A DNA stretch of 64,000 nt from Serratia rubidaea (GTDB lineage Bacteria; Pseudomonadota; Gammaproteobacteria; Enterobacterales; Enterobacteriaceae), in the NCBI GenBank assembly GCA_901472405.1, contig LR590463.1:3472001-3536000 (forward strand), written 5' to 3'. Below, in pieces: positions 30,953 through 41,218 of this stretch. Below the pieces are notes generated by a model. That model was not told the DNA's origin. It worked only from the letters and a program-made list of their open reading frames with translations, and ran no database searches. The position numbers and the translations under genes were made by a program. Within the stretch, counting starts at the first letter, position 1. The number at the start of each line of letters is the position of its first letter.

Positions 30953-31020
30953 AATCCTGCACGACCCGCCCTATTAGAAAAAGCGCCTTTTGGCGCTTTT
31001 TTCGCATGTGTGCTCCGCAC
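30953..31020 (+). repeat. tRNA-Lys-linked repeat unit 3, truncated
   Basis: The 19-nt tRNA fragment is degenerate at its end (GACCCGCCC in place of GACCCACCA, so CCA is lost). Terminator copy 3 follows (30978-31002), then similarity fades after TTCGCATG. Confidence 0.8.
30978..31002 (+). terminator. Terminator hairpin, repeat copy 3
   Basis: AAAAAGCGCC / GGCGCTTTTTT with loop TTTT. Confidence 0.75.
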
Positions 31021-31061
31021 AATATTCTGCCCTACTGACTCTGCCCTCGCTGTCGCCACGA

Positions 31062-31085
31062 CAAAAAAAGGGCGCAGCCTGCGCC
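31062..31085 (-). terminator. Terminator after entA
   Basis: On the minus strand the stem GGCGCA / TGCGCC, loop GGC, is followed by a C and seven T. Confidence 0.7.
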
Positions 31086-31122
31086 GCGCCCCGCTATCCG
31101 GTCGTCACCACTCGGGCAAGCC

Positions 31123-31878
31123 TCAGGCCGCCAGCGTTGCTCCGCCGTCAATCACAATATCCTGCATGGTGATATGGCTGGCCATATCCGACGCCAGGAA
31201 CAAAATGGCATCGCTGATTTCCTGCGGCTGGGCGATTTTCCCCAGCGGAATCCCCAGCTTGAACTGCTCGGGGAAACCGTTGATGGTTTTCTGCTCACCC
31301 GTTTCATCCTGCCACATGCCGCGCTGCATCGGCGTATTGGTCGAGCCTGGCGACACCATGTTCGAACGCACGCCGAATTCGGCCATTTCCAGCCCCACCG
31401 TCTGGCACAGGCTGCGCAGCGCCGCTTTGGAAGCGCAGTAGGCCGCCATGCCGACGCGCGGTACGTGCGCCGCGTTGGAGGCGATGCTGACGATCGCACC
31501 GCGACGCTGGCGGCGGAATACCGGCAGCGTGTGACGGAACATATTGAACGCCCCACCGGCGTTGACGTTCAAGCAGGCCATCCAGTCGGCACTGCTGGTG
31601 GCGTCGGTCAGCCCCATACGCAGAATGCCGGCGCCGTTGACCAGCACGTCCAGCTCGCCATGTTGCGCCAGCAGCCGCGTGCATACGCGCTCTACCGCCT
31701 CGGCGTCGGCGATATCCAGCACTTCGGTGTGGAATGGATATTCCGCCTCGCTGAACCGCAGATCAAAACCGACCACCTCGGCGCCCGCGGCGGCAAACTG
31801 CCGTGCGGTCTGCAAGCCGATACCGGCGCCCGCCCCGGTTACCCATACGCGTTTGCCGCTAAAGTCCCAGCTGCTCAT
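31123..31878 (-). CDS. entA: EntA, 2,3-dihydro-2,3-dihydroxybenzoate dehydrogenase
   Basis: This short-chain dehydrogenase oxidises the EntB product to 2,3-dihydroxybenzoate (DHB) with NAD. The protein has 251 residues with the cofactor loop VTGAGAGIGLQTA (about 11-23), catalytic Ser in IVSIASNAAH (about 135) and the YCASK catalytic pair (about 147). The start [11 protein letters not shown] overlaps the entB stop (ATGA); a longer frame upstream is not used. It is the last gene of the entCEBA operon. The E. coli thioesterase gene entH does not follow. Intact. Confidence 0.94.
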   Translation of the reverse strand: MSSWDFSGKRVWVTGAGAGIGLQTARQFAAAGAEVVGFDLRFSEAEYPFHTEVLDIADAEAVERVCTRLLAQHGELDVLVNGAGILRMGLTDATSSADWMACLNVNAGGAFNMFRHTLPVFRRQRRGAIVSIASNAAHVPRVGMAAYCASKAALRSLCQTVGLEMAEFGVRSNMVSPGSTNTPMQRGMWQDETGEQKTINGFPEQFKLGIPLGKIAQPQEISDAILFLASDMASHITMQDIVIDGGATLAA

Positions 31879-32741
31879 CCGGCCTGCTCTCCGGCGAGCA
31901 GCGCCCACCAGCTGTCAATGGTCGGATTCTTGGCCAGCGCGATAAAGTCGATATCGCCGCGGATTTTACGCCAGCGCGTCGCCAGCTCCATGATGCGTAC
32001 CGAATCCAGACCGTAATCAATCAGGTTCTCGTCGTTGCCCATCTCTTCGCTGTCTTCATCCAGCAGCGGCAGGATCAGCGCCCGCAGCGCCTCTTTGCTG
32101 GCGATGCCGTTACTTTGCGGCAGCAGGTCGGCGGTGCTGACCACGCGGCCGCAGCGGCCGGCGGTATAGCGCAGCGCCATCAGGTGTTCGTCGCGCGAGA
32201 AGTCCGCCAGCCCATCCGCCACCATAAACGGCTGGATGTTACGCATAAAGGCGTCGATCGCGGTGGTCAGGCAGCCGATATGCGCGTACACGCCGCAGAT
32301 AATCAGCTGGTCGCGGCCGGTTTCCTGCAGAATGTCCTGCAGCGGCGAACGGTGGAAGGCGCTGTAGCGCCACTTCACCAGCACGGTGTCATCCTCTTCC
32401 GGCGCCAGCGCGGCCACCACCGCCTGCTGCTCCGGATGTTTGTTCAGCCCCGGCCCCCACATATCGTTCAGCAGCGCCCGGTCTTCATCGCTCTGCTGGT
32501 TCGGCTGCGCGGTATAAAACACCGGGATCCCCTGGGCCTTGCAGTAACGACGCAAGTTGGCGATATTCTCCACCACCTGCTTGATCATCGGGCTGTCTTC
32601 ACCCCAGAAGTTAAGGAAATACTGCTGCATATCGTGAATCAGCAGCGCGGCGCGCTGTGGCTCAACCGTCCAGTTCACCTTATTGGCCGGTAATTCAGCC
32701 GCGGCCGGCAGCGCATAATCATTGAGTTTAGGAATGGCCAT
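31875..32741 (-). CDS. entB: EntB, isochorismatase with aryl carrier domain
   Basis: This bifunctional protein of 288 residues has an isochorismatase domain (about 1-205; [14 protein letters not shown] with the catalytic Asp, [22 protein letters not shown]) that hydrolyses isochorismate. The C-terminal aryl carrier domain has the phosphopantetheine Ser in [14 protein letters not shown] (about 245). The carrier is loaded with DHB by EntE and feeds EntF. The PPTase EntD, needed to activate the carrier, is not encoded in this cluster. Intact. Confidence 0.95.
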   Translation of the reverse strand: MAIPKLNDYALPAAAELPANKVNWTVEPQRAALLIHDMQQYFLNFWGEDSPMIKQVVENIANLRRYCKAQGIPVFYTAQPNQQSDEDRALLNDMWGPGLNKHPEQQAVVAALAPEEDDTVLVKWRYSAFHRSPLQDILQETGRDQLIICGVYAHIGCLTTAIDAFMRNIQPFMVADGLADFSRDEHLMALRYTAGRCGRVVSTADLLPQSNGIASKEALRALILPLLDEDSEEMGNDENLIDYGLDSVRIMELATRWRKIRGDIDFIALAKNPTIDSWWALLAGEQAG

Positions 32742-32744
32742 CGT

Positions 32745-34376
32745 TCAATCTCCCTGGACCTGGGTGGCTTGCTGCGCGTCCAGCAGGCGCTGGCGCAGCA
32801 GTTTCTTATCAACTTTACCGACCGCCGTCAGCGGCAGGCTCTCCACCTGCACAAAGCGGTCCGGCAATTTAAATTCGGCGACGCCCTGCTCACGCAGATG
32901 ACGACGCAGCACCACCGGCTTTAACGTCTCGCCGGCGATAAAATAGGCGCAGCTCTTTTCACCCATCAGCGCATCCGGCATGGAAACCAGCGCGGCGTTA
33001 ATCACCGCGCCGTGACGCAGCAGCAGGTTTTCGATCTCTTCCGCCGCGATCTTCTCGCCGCCGCGGTTGATCTGATCTTTTTGCCGCCCTTCCACGCAGA
33101 TATAGCCGTCTTCCGTCATGCGGATCAGATCGCCGGAGCAGTAGAAACCGTCGGCGTCGAACGCGTCGGCGTTGTGCGCCGGGCTCTGGTAGTAACCGCG
33201 GAAGGTGTACGGGCCGCGGGTCATCAGACGGCCGACCTGGCCGACCGGCAGCGGATTGCCATCGTCATCGGCCACCCAGACTTCGTCGTCCGGCGACATC
33301 GGGCAGCCCTGCGTGGTGAGGATATGGCGATCGTCATCGTCCAGCTGGGTATAGTTCACCAACCCTTCCGCCATGCCGAACACCTGCTGCAGCTGGCAGC
33401 CGATTTCCGCCGGAATGCGCGCCGCCAGGCTTTCACCCAGCTTGGCGCCGCCGACCTGCAACAGCTGCAGGCTGGCGAGCGGCGCGTTGCTGCCCCACTC
33501 TTCAATCGCCTGCAGCCACAGCGTGACCGCCGGCGGCACCAGCGCGGTGACGTTGATTTGATGCTGTTCAATCAGTCTGAAGCACTGGCCGGCGTCCGGA
33601 TCGGCGGCAAACACCACCTGACCGGCGGCATAAAACACGCCCAGCACGCCCGGCGAGCTCATCGGGTAGTTGTGCGCCACCGGCAGCGCGCACAGATAGC
33701 GCGTCTCGCGGTCAAAACGGCACACCTCGACGCTGCGGCGAATGCTGTAGTAGTAATCATTGTGGGTGCGCGGGATCAGTTTCGGCGTGCCGGTGCTGCC
33801 GCCGGACAGTTGGAAGAACGCGACCCGATCGGCCGCGGACGGCGTCGCGCGGAAATCGCCGCTCTCTTCCGCCAGCATCGCCGCCAGCGACTGCTCGCCC
33901 TGCGCGTGGCTGCGCAGCGCCACCACGCGCAGCGACGGATGCTGCGCCCGGAAGGTCGCCAGAAAATCGTCATTGCCGAACAGCGCATGCTGAGCGTCGG
34001 CAATCAGCACCGCCGGTTTGATTTGCTCAGCGTAGGCGTGCAGCTCGCTGCGCTGATGGCTGAACAGCGCATTAACCGGTGCCACGCCAATTTTCAACAG
34101 GGCGAAGAAGGTGACATAAAACTCCACCACATTGCCCAACTGCACCAGGGCGGTTTCTCCCGGCTGAATGCCGCGGCGCAGCAGCGCGGCGGCCAGACGA
34201 TCCGACTGCTGATGCAGCTGGCGGTAGCTCAGGCGATTCTCGGCATCGATCAGCGCGGTAGCGTCGCTGTCCGCCTGGCGGTCGAGAATATCGGTCAGCG
34301 GTTTATCAATCCAGTAGCCGCGCTCGCGATAGCGCTGGGCAAACTCGGCCGGCCACGGGGTGAATGCAATACTCAT
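32745..34376 (-). CDS. entE: EntE, 2,3-dihydroxybenzoate-AMP ligase
   Basis: This adenylating enzyme activates DHB as its AMP ester and transfers it to the EntB carrier. The 543 residues show the adenylation motifs [19 protein letters not shown] (about 190), [11 protein letters not shown] (about 333), YRVGDLI-equivalent [13 protein letters not shown] (about 412) and the lysine of the C-terminal subdomain in [16 protein letters not shown] (about 518). It is 3 bp upstream of entB on the same transcript. Intact. Confidence 0.95.
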   Translation of the reverse strand: MSIAFTPWPAEFAQRYRERGYWIDKPLTDILDRQADSDATALIDAENRLSYRQLHQQSDRLAAALLRRGIQPGETALVQLGNVVEFYVTFFALLKIGVAPVNALFSHQRSELHAYAEQIKPAVLIADAQHALFGNDDFLATFRAQHPSLRVVALRSHAQGEQSLAAMLAEESGDFRATPSAADRVAFFQLSGGSTGTPKLIPRTHNDYYYSIRRSVEVCRFDRETRYLCALPVAHNYPMSSPGVLGVFYAAGQVVFAADPDAGQCFRLIEQHQINVTALVPPAVTLWLQAIEEWGSNAPLASLQLLQVGGAKLGESLAARIPAEIGCQLQQVFGMAEGLVNYTQLDDDDRHILTTQGCPMSPDDEVWVADDDGNPLPVGQVGRLMTRGPYTFRGYYQSPAHNADAFDADGFYCSGDLIRMTEDGYICVEGRQKDQINRGGEKIAAEEIENLLLRHGAVINAALVSMPDALMGEKSCAYFIAGETLKPVVLRRHLREQGVAEFKLPDRFVQVESLPLTAVGKVDKKLLRQRLLDAQQATQVQGD

Positions 34377-34383
34377 GGTGTTG

Positions 34384-35592
34384 TTATCCTTGGTTCAGTC
34401 CAAACGCACGCAAAATGGTGCTGAGCTTGGTGCCGGTTTCATGCCATTCGGACTCCGGCGAAGAGTCTTTAACGATGCCGGCGCCGGCAAACAGACGCAC
34501 CTGGCGGCCCTGTACGGTGCCGCAGCGGATGGTGACCACCCACTCGCCGTTGCCTTCGGCGTCGCACCAGCCGACGATGCCGCCGAACAGGCCGCGGTCG
34601 AAAGGCTCCAGCTCGGCAATCAGATCGCGCGCCTTCAGCGTCGGCGTGCCGCACAGCGCCGGCGTCGGGTGCAGCAAGCAGGCCAGCGACAGCGCATTTT
34701 CCCGGCGGCAGTCCACTTCGCCGTCGATCGGCGTCGACAGATGCCACAGCGTGCTGGTGCTCAGCAGCTCGGGGGCGTGCGGAATATTCAGGTAACGGCA
34801 GCGGCCGGTCAGCACCTGACGCATGCCTTCGGTCACATAGCCGTGTTCGACGTTATCTTTGCTCGACGCCAGCAGCTTCTCGCTCACTTCGCGGTCGCGC
34901 TGCGGATCGGCGTCGCGCCGGGCAGAGCCGGCCAGCGGGTTGGAGCAGAACTGCCCGCCGGATTTACGCAGCAGCAGTTCCGGGCTGGCGCCCAACAGCG
35001 CCCCGTCGGCCAACGGCACATGGAAATGAAAGCCGTTCGGGTTCTGCGCGATAATGCGCGCCATCAGCGCCTGACGCTCAACCGGCTGCCGGGTTTCAAT
35101 CTCCAGCAGGCGCGACAGCACCACCTTGTCCAGCTCGCCGTCGGTCATCGCCGCCACCGCATCGCTGACCATCTGCATAAAGGGCGCCTGCGCCGGCAAT
35201 TCATTCAGCACGTCTATTTCCGGGCCGTCGTTATCGGCCGCCGGCCGCGCCGCCATAAAGGCTTCGCGCTCAAACCACTGGGTGTGTTGCGGAATAAACA
35301 GCGACGACGGCTGGCGGGTGTCAAACGGGATCGCGCCGCACAGCACCGGCTTTTTAATGCCGGCCCGCCGCGCTTCATCAAAGGCATGACGCACGGCCTG
35401 CTGAAACTCGCCGTTGATATCATCGCCACCGGCGGCCGGCAGGGTGATATTGGCAAAGCACCCTTGCGTCGTCAGACTGCGAAAAGGAGATGTGAAAAAG
35501 AAGCCTGACGCCGGATCTACGCCGAAATGCGCCTGTTCGTTCTCTTTCGCGTGCGGTGCCTTCTGCTGAGCACCATTCACGGCTGTATCCAT
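34384..35592 (-). CDS. entC: EntC, isochorismate synthase
   Basis: This chorismate-utilising enzyme converts chorismate to isochorismate, the first committed step. The 402 residues match E. coli EntC in length. The C-terminal chorismate-binding domain includes [18 protein letters not shown] (about 235), the motif [30 protein letters not shown] (about 315-345; only cited for location) and [22 protein letters not shown] (about 357). It heads entCEBA, reading away from fepB, with a Fur box 39 bp upstream of the start. Intact. Confidence 0.94.
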   Translation of the reverse strand: MDTAVNGAQQKAPHAKENEQAHFGVDPASGFFFTSPFRSLTTQGCFANITLPAAGGDDINGEFQQAVRHAFDEARRAGIKKPVLCGAIPFDTRQPSSLFIPQHTQWFEREAFMAARPAADNDGPEIDVLNELPAQAPFMQMVSDAVAAMTDGELDKVVLSRLLEIETRQPVERQALMARIIAQNPNGFHFHVPLADGALLGASPELLLRKSGGQFCSNPLAGSARRDADPQRDREVSEKLLASSKDNVEHGYVTEGMRQVLTGRCRYLNIPHAPELLSTSTLWHLSTPIDGEVDCRRENALSLACLLHPTPALCGTPTLKARDLIAELEPFDRGLFGGIVGWCDAEGNGEWVVTIRCGTVQGRQVRLFAGAGIVKDSSPESEWHETGTKLSTILRAFGLNQG

Positions 35593-35630
35593 GGGTACGC
35601 CCTCTGTTATTCGCCAATAATAACCAATAT

Positions 35631-35649
35631 AATAATGATTATCATTTGT
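35631..35649. promoter_or_regulatory. Fur box of entC
   Basis: AATAATGATTATCATTTGT matches 15 of 19 positions of the Fur consensus, including the full central ATGATTATCAT. Confidence 0.8.
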
Positions 35650-35750
35650 GTTTCGTGGCGCTAAATTACCCTCCGTCTCCCGCTATGTCAATAAACGTAA
35701 ACACTTCTTTACCCTGATAATCATGGTATAAACATTGTGGTATTCTCTAG

Positions 35751-35769
35751 ATAAATGATAACCATTAAG
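35751..35769. promoter_or_regulatory. Second Fur-like box, fepB side
   Basis: GATAAATGATAACCATTAA contains the core ATGATAACCATTA, close to the Fur consensus with a few mismatches. It lies 58 bp before the fepB start. Confidence 0.6.
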
Positions 35770-35826
35770 CTTTCCGCATTTAACGGCGAGGCGAACTCGT
35801 CAATGACACCAACAAGGATTACCCGG

Positions 35827-36777
35827 ATGAAGAAGATCCTGCTTTTGGGGCTGGCGCTGCTGACCCTCTCCGCGGCACAGGCGGCTTCCCCACAATGGCC
35901 CCGCACGATTGACACCTCTCACGGCCCCGTTACCCTCAAGCAGCCCCCGACGCGCATCGTCTCCACCAGCGTGACCCTGACCGGCACCCTGCTGGCGATT
36001 GACGCCCCGGTGGTCGCCAGCGGCGCCACCAACCCCAACGGCCGCTTTACCGATAAGCAGGGCTTTTTCCTCCAGTGGGGAGAGGTTGCCGCACAGCGCG
36101 GGGTGAAGCGTCTGTACGTCGGCGAACCGAATGCCGAAAGCATTGCCGGCGAAGCGCCGGACCTGATCGTGATCTCCGCCACCGGCGGCGACTCCGCGCT
36201 GCAGCTGTACGATCAGCTGTCCGTTATCGCGCCGGTGCTGGTGGTCAACTATGACGATAAAAGCTGGCAGGAGCTGGCGAAAGAGCTGGGCTACGCCACC
36301 GGACACGAAGCCCGGGCCGAGAAACTGACCGCCGACTTCGCCGCCCGCGAACAGGCGCTGAAACAGCGCATCACGCTGCCGCCGCAGCCGGTTTCCGCCC
36401 TGGTGTTCCGCCAGGACGGCAAGGCCGCCAATCTGTGGACCGCCCAATCCTCACAGGGAAAAATGCTGCAGCAGCTGGGTTTCACGCTGGCGCAACCGCC
36501 GGCCAGCCTGCACACCAGCACCAGCCAGGGCGCACGTGAAGATATTGTTCAACTGTCGGGAGAGAGTCTGGCGGCGGGGCTGAATGGCCAGACGCTGCTG
36601 CTGTTCGCCAATGACGAAAGCGACGTACAGCGTCTGATGAATAATAAATTCCTGGCGCAGCTGCCGGCGGTGCAAAACCAACGGGTTTATGCGCTCGGCA
36701 ACGAAACCTTCCGTCTGGACTACTACAGCGCCAGCAACCTGCTGGCGCTGTTGGAAAAACGCTTTACTTCCCGCTAG
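35827..36777 (+). CDS. fepB: FepB, periplasmic ferric-enterobactin-binding protein
   Basis: FepB carries ferric enterobactin from FepA to the FepDGC transporter. The start [14 protein letters not shown] gives a clear signal peptide (1-20, ending SAAQA); the longer upstream frame has no such leader. The 316 residues form a periplasmic siderophore-binding fold with the typical [17 protein letters not shown] (about 42), [14 protein letters not shown] (about 113) and the C-terminal [15 protein letters not shown]. Its end overlaps the entS end on the other strand by 14 bp. Intact. Confidence 0.93.
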   Translation: MKKILLLGLALLTLSAAQAASPQWPRTIDTSHGPVTLKQPPTRIVSTSVTLTGTLLAIDAPVVASGATNPNGRFTDKQGFFLQWGEVAAQRGVKRLYVGEPNAESIAGEAPDLIVISATGGDSALQLYDQLSVIAPVLVVNYDDKSWQELAKELGYATGHEARAEKLTADFAAREQALKQRITLPPQPVSALVFRQDGKAANLWTAQSSQGKMLQQLGFTLAQPPASLHTSTSQGAREDIVQLSGESLAAGLNGQTLLLFANDESDVQRLMNNKFLAQLPAVQNQRVYALGNETFRLDYYSASNLLALLEKRFTSR

Positions 36778-38035
36778 CCTGCGCCGCAGCGGGCTGGAGG
36801 GTCGCCTCCGGTTCGCTGCGCGTAACCCGCCGCAAACTGCCCATCACCACCAGCAGCACCACGCCCAGCAACGCCGCGCCGAAGCCAAAACCGGTCGAGG
36901 TCATGGCCGGCAGCATCAGCGCCCCCATCGCCCCCAGCAGCAGCGCGCCCAGCGCGTCCCCCACCACGTTTTGCGCGGTCCACAGGCCGTTAATACGGCC
37001 AAGGAATGCATCCGGCGTCAGGTTCTGAATCAGCCCGTACTGCAGCAGAGAGTTCAGCGCGCTCAGATAGCCGAAGGCCACCAGACAGGCCAGCGCCAGA
37101 CCGTACCACGGCATCAGGCCAAACAGTCCAACGGCGACAAACGCGGCGATGGCGGTCAGCAGCATCATCCAGCCCGGACGTGCCACCTGCGCCACCCGGC
37201 CGCTGGTGAAGGCGCCGAGGGCGGCGCCCAGCGGCACAGCGGCATACATAAAGCCCAGCTGCGACGCGTCAACGCCCCAGTTGCCGGCCAGCGCCGGGTA
37301 CAGGATGCGCACCGCGCTGGCCATGGTCAGCAGCGCGCCGATCAGCGCCACCATGCCGATCACTTTATTCTGGAACAGAAAGGCAAAACCGCCGGCCAGC
37401 GCCTTCAGCGGATGCTCGCGCGGCTGCTCCGGCGGCGGCAGCTGCGGCAGACGCAGCAGCGGCACCAGTGTCAACAGGGTGCCGAGCGCCGCCAGCCCGT
37501 AGTTCCACGCCACCCCGGCGTGCGCGATCAGCAGGCCGCCCGCCGCCGGCGACAGAATCGAACCAAAGCGCACCGTCAGCATGCTGATGGCGCCGGCCTG
37601 CACGATATTCTCACGCCCGACCAGCGCCGGCGTCGCCGCCAGCAGCGCCGTGACGCCCACCGCACCAAAGAAGCCGTCCCATACCGCCAGCAGGTAAATC
37701 GCCGTCAGCGACGGTTCCGGCAGCGCCGCGTTGAGGCACATGCCGACAAAGCCGACGCCGCAGGTGGAGCGGGCAAACAGGATCAGACGGCGGCGCTCAT
37801 AGCGATCGGCCAAGACGCCGCCCATCAGCAGGCCGGCGAACATGCCGCCGCCCGCCAGCGTTACCGCCAGACCCACCAGCAGCGTCGAACCGGTCAGCGC
37901 CTGGATCTGCACCGGAATGGCGATGGCCATCAGTCCCAGCGCCAAAATAGAGATAAAGCGCGCGCAGAATACGGCGCGGAACGCCTGATTGGTCTTCAGC
38001 AAACCAAAATCAAGCAAAATCGAGGGCTTACTCAT
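36764..38035 (-). CDS. entS: EntS, enterobactin exporter (MFS)
   Basis: EntS exports enterobactin across the inner membrane. It is an MFS protein of 423 residues, with twelve spans, starting [20 protein letters not shown] as in E. coli EntS. The MFS loop motif [18 protein letters not shown] lies near residue 70. I reject a TTG start 30 codons upstream that would run into the Fur box. It converges with fepB and is divergent from fepD. Intact. Confidence 0.93.
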   Translation of the reverse strand: MSKPSILLDFGLLKTNQAFRAVFCARFISILALGLMAIAIPVQIQALTGSTLLVGLAVTLAGGGMFAGLLMGGVLADRYERRRLILFARSTCGVGFVGMCLNAALPEPSLTAIYLLAVWDGFFGAVGVTALLAATPALVGRENIVQAGAISMLTVRFGSILSPAAGGLLIAHAGVAWNYGLAALGTLLTLVPLLRLPQLPPPEQPREHPLKALAGGFAFLFQNKVIGMVALIGALLTMASAVRILYPALAGNWGVDASQLGFMYAAVPLGAALGAFTSGRVAQVARPGWMMLLTAIAAFVAVGLFGLMPWYGLALACLVAFGYLSALNSLLQYGLIQNLTPDAFLGRINGLWTAQNVVGDALGALLLGAMGALMLPAMTSTGFGFGAALLGVVLLVVMGSLRRVTRSEPEATLQPAAAQASGK

Positions 38036-38123
38036 TTTTTTTATCACCACAACTTTAAAAAGGAATTGCACGCTTGCTACTGCAATGGAGCAGCGACTCA
38101 TGCTACCATAGATGAATACAATC

Positions 38124-38142
38124 AATAATGATAATAAATATC
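38124..38142. promoter_or_regulatory. Fur box between entS and fepD
   Basis: AATAATGATAATAAATATC matches 16 of 19 positions of the Fur consensus and can serve both divergent promoters. Confidence 0.8.
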
Positions 38143-38171
38143 ATTAATATTCAATTGAATAATGGGCTGTT

Positions 38172-39248
38172 ATGTTCCGGCTTACACACAATTGCTCGCA
38201 CGCTGCTTCAGCGCACCAGGAAGCTCTGTTTTTAGGCACTACGCGCGCTTTTCGCCGCCGGCTTTATGCGCTGCTGTTCGCCATACTGATTCTGCTGCTG
38301 GTCATGGCGCTCAGCCTGGCGCTGGGTGCGCAATCTATCCCCCTCTCCACCGTTCTGCAGGCATTAAACGGCCAGTGCAGCGGCGTTGACTGCGTGATCA
38401 TCACCGACGCCCGCCTGCCGCGCACGCTGATCGGCGTGCTGGCCGGCATCGCGCTCGGTCTGGCCGGCGCCCTGATGCAAATCCTGTCGCGCAACCCGCT
38501 GGCGGACCCGGGCATTCTCGGCGTCAATGCCGGCGCCGGCTTCGCCGTGGTGCTGGGCATGTCGCTGTTCGGCGCCAGCGACATCGGCCAGTATCTGTGG
38601 TTTGCCTTTGGCGGCGCGCTCTGCGCCTCGCTGCTGGTGGCGCTGGTGGGCGCACTCGGGCGCAGTACGCTCAACCCGGTGCGCCTGACGCTGGCCGGCG
38701 TGGCGCTGGGGGCGGTGCTGGACGGCATGACCACCGGGATTTCGCTGCTGAACCCGCAGGTGTTCGACCAGCTGCGCTTCTGGCAGGCCGGCTCGCTGGA
38801 TATTCAAAATATGCAGGTGGTGCGCACCGTCGCGCTGCCGATACTCCTCGGCACGCTGATCGCCCTGTGGCTGACCAAGGCCCTCAACAGCCTGAGCATG
38901 GGCAGCGATCTGGCCACCGCGCTGGCACCGGCATCGTGCGCACCCAGCTGCTCGGCCTGCTGGCCATCACCCTGCTGTGCGGCGGCGCCACCGCCGCCGT
39001 CGGCCCCATCGCCTTCGTCGGCCTGATGATGCCGCATATCGCCCGCCGTCTGGCCGGCTCCGAGCTGCACTGGATTTTACCCTGGACGCTGGTGCTGACG
39101 CCGATTCTGCTGCTCAGCGCCGATTTGATCGGCCGTTTTCTGGTGCCGGGGGAACTGCGCGTCTCTATCGTCACCGCGCTGATCGGCGCGCCGGTGCTGA
39201 TTGCGCTGGTGCGCCAGCGTCATATGTTCAGAAGGAGCCCGCGGATGA
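38172..39248 (+). CDS. fepD: FepD, ferric-enterobactin permease subunit (frameshifted)
   Basis: FepD is one of two FecCD-family permease subunits that form the FepDGC importer. Motifs include ARLPRTLIGVLAGIALGLAG (about 77), RNPLADPGILGVNAGA (about 107) and, in a second frame, FVGLMMPHIARRL and FLVPGELRVSI. The frame breaks near 38932 between DLATAL and GTGIVRTQLLGLL. At the 3' end the frame runs without a stop into fepG; a further indel before 39246 would give a TGA overlapping the fepG ATG, as in homologues. The N-terminus is about 20 residues longer than in E. coli, so the true start is uncertain. Confidence 0.85.
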
Positions 39249-40266
39249 GCAGCCATAGCGAGGTTCTGTCCGCGCGAAGCGCGTCGCCCGCCTGTCGCGC
39301 CGCCACCCTGACCGTACTGCTGCTGATCGCGGCCTGCGCCGCGCTGGCCGTCTACGCCCTCGGCGCCGGCACGCTGTCACTGAGCGCCGCGCAGGTAATT
39401 GACGCCCTGCGCGGCGAAGGCCCGCCAATCTGGCGGTGATCGTGACCCAGTGGCGTCTGCCGCGCGTCGTGATGGCGCTGCTGATTGGCGCGGCGCTCGG
39501 CATCAGCGGCGCAATCTTCCAGTCGCTGCTGCGCAACCCGCTGGGCAGCCCTGACGTTATCGGCTTCAATACCGGCGCCTACAGCGGCGTGCTGGTGGCC
39601 GTGGTGCTGTTTAACAGCGGCATCCTCGCATCACCAGCGGCGCGCTGGCCGGCGGCCTGCTGACCGCGCTGCTGATTTATCTGCTGGCCTGGCGCAACGG
39701 CGTTGAGGCCTTCCGCCTGATTATCGTCGGCATCGCGGTGCGCGCGCTGCTGATGGGCGCCAATACCTGGATGATCGTCAGCGCGTCGCTGGAGGCGTCA
39801 ATGACCGCCGGCCTGTGGAGCGCCGGCTCGCTGAACGGCGTCACCTGGGCCAAAAGCCAGCCGGCGCTGCTGGCGGTGGCGCTGGCAACGCTGCTGCTGT
39901 GCGGTCTGTCGCGCCGCATGCGTCTGCTGGAGATGGGTGACGACGCCGCCTGCGCGCTGGGCGTCCCGGTGGAGCGTTCGCGCATGCTGTTGCTGCTGCT
40001 TGGCGTGGTGCTGACCGCCGCGGCACCGCCGTCGCCGGCCAATCTCCTTTATCGCGCTGGTGGCGCCGCAGATCGCCCGCCGCCTGTGCGCCAACCGCCA
40101 CGTGCTGCTGCTGACCGCGCTGACCGGCGCCCTGCTGCTGCTGGCGGCCGACGTCGCCGCCCAGCGGCTGTTTATGCCGTATCAGCTGCCGGTCGGCGTA
40201 CTGACCGTCTGTCTGGGCGGCATTTACCTGATTTGGCTATTAATCCGTGAGTCACGTAAAAAATGA
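39245..40266 (+). CDS. fepG: FepG, ferric-enterobactin permease subunit (three frame breaks)
   Basis: FepG is the second permease subunit of FepDGC. The N-terminus MSSHSEVLSARSASP is followed by the FecCD fold in pieces: WRLPRVVMALLIGAALGISG, RNPLGSPDVIGFNTGAYSG, EMGDDAACALGVPVERSR, and FIALVAPQIARRLC near the end. The frame changes near 39422, 39625 and 40027. The last frame ends LIWLLIRESRKK with its TGA overlapping the fepC ATG. The repaired length is about 340 residues, close to E. coli FepG. Confidence 0.85.
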
Positions 40267-41064
40267 ATACTGTAACGCCGCTGTCCGCGCCGCTGCGCGC
40301 CGAAAAACCTGACGCTGGGCTATGACAAAAAAATCGTGGCAAGCGACCTGTCCGTCGCCATTCCGCACGGCGAGCTGACGTTATTATCGGCCCAACGCCT
40401 GCGGCAAGTCGACGCTGCTGCGCACCCTCAGCCGCCTGATGCAGCCGCAACAGGGGCAGGTATGGCTGAACGACAAACCCATCCGCGACTATGCCACCAA
40501 AGAGGTGGCGCGCCAGCTCGGGCTGCTGCCGCAAACGTCGGTCGCCCCGGCGACATTACCGTGTTCGATCTGGTAGCCCGCGGCCGCTATCCGCATCAGC
40601 GCCTGTTCAGCCGCTGGCGGGAGGAGGATCAGCAGGCGGTGGAAGACGCCATGCGCGCCACCGGCGTGGCGGAGCTGGCGGAACAGGCGGTCGATACGCT
40701 CTCCGGCGGACAGCGTCAGCGCGTCTGGATCGCCATGGTGCTGGCGCAGCAAACGCCGCTGCTGCTGCTGGATGAGCCGACCACCTGGCTGGATATCACC
40801 CACCAGATCGAGCTGCTGGAGCTGATGCGCCAGCTGAACCGCGAGCGCGGCCATACGCTGGTGGTGGTGCTGCACGATCTGAACCACGCCTGTCGCTACG
40901 CCACCCACCTGATCGCCATGCGCGGCGGGAAGGTGATCGCCGAAGGCGCGCCGAAAGATATCGTCACGCCGCAGCTGATCGAGGAGGTATACGACCTGAA
41001 ATGCATGATCATCGACGATCCGGTGTCGCATACTCCGCTGGTGGTGCCGTTGGGTAAGCCCTGA
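40263..41064 (+). CDS. fepC: FepC, ATPase of the ferric-enterobactin importer (frame breaks near N-terminus)
   Basis: FepC powers FepDG-mediated import. From the ATG the frame reads MNTVTPLSAPLRAE, then breaks near 40300, again near 40390 inside the Walker A loop (GPNACGKSTLL when repaired) and near 40540 before GDITVFDLVARGRYPHQ. From there the frame is clean: ABC signature LSGGQRQRVWIAMVLAQ, Walker B LLLLDEPTTWLDI and H-loop VVLHDLNHA. The family member uses Cys in the P-loop (GPNACGKS) as E. coli FepC does. The three breaks fall in GC-rich doublets. Confidence 0.85.
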
Positions 41065-41154
41065 ATTTTGCGATCCGCTTTCCTGATTTAAATACCTCTG
41101 TTTGCCGCCCGACCGAGCGCCCTTTAATCTGGCGGCAACGACAGCCGGTTAACG

Positions 41155-41182
41155 ATAAAAAGGCGCTTACGCGCCTTTTTTA
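41155..41182. terminator. Bidirectional terminator between fepC and entF
   Basis: The stem AAAAAGGCGC / GCGCCTTTTT with loop TTAC has A and T runs on both sides, between converging genes. Confidence 0.82.
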
Positions 41183-41218
41183 TACGTCATCACCCGCGGG
41201 GCATCGCCCCCTGCCCGC

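Noticed and set aside
30504..31020. Attachment (att) site or island boundary at tRNA-Lys
   Set aside because: Duplicated tRNA 3' ends could mark integration, but the copies are close tandem units sharing terminators and tails, with no integrase nearby; an rtT-type repeat explains them better.
30485..31059. Short open frames in the tRNA-linked repeat region
   Set aside because: They arise from repeated terminator and tRNA sequence, occur on both strands and lack start signals. A small peptide such as the E. coli tyrT-region Tpr cannot be supported here.
33012..34424. 470-codon open frame opposite entE
   Set aside because: Shadow of an intact entE with the same reverse-strand composition bias.
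36689..38128. 479-codon plus-strand frame opposite entS
   Set aside because: Q/R-rich antisense product of entS that also overlaps the 3' end of fepB; no support.
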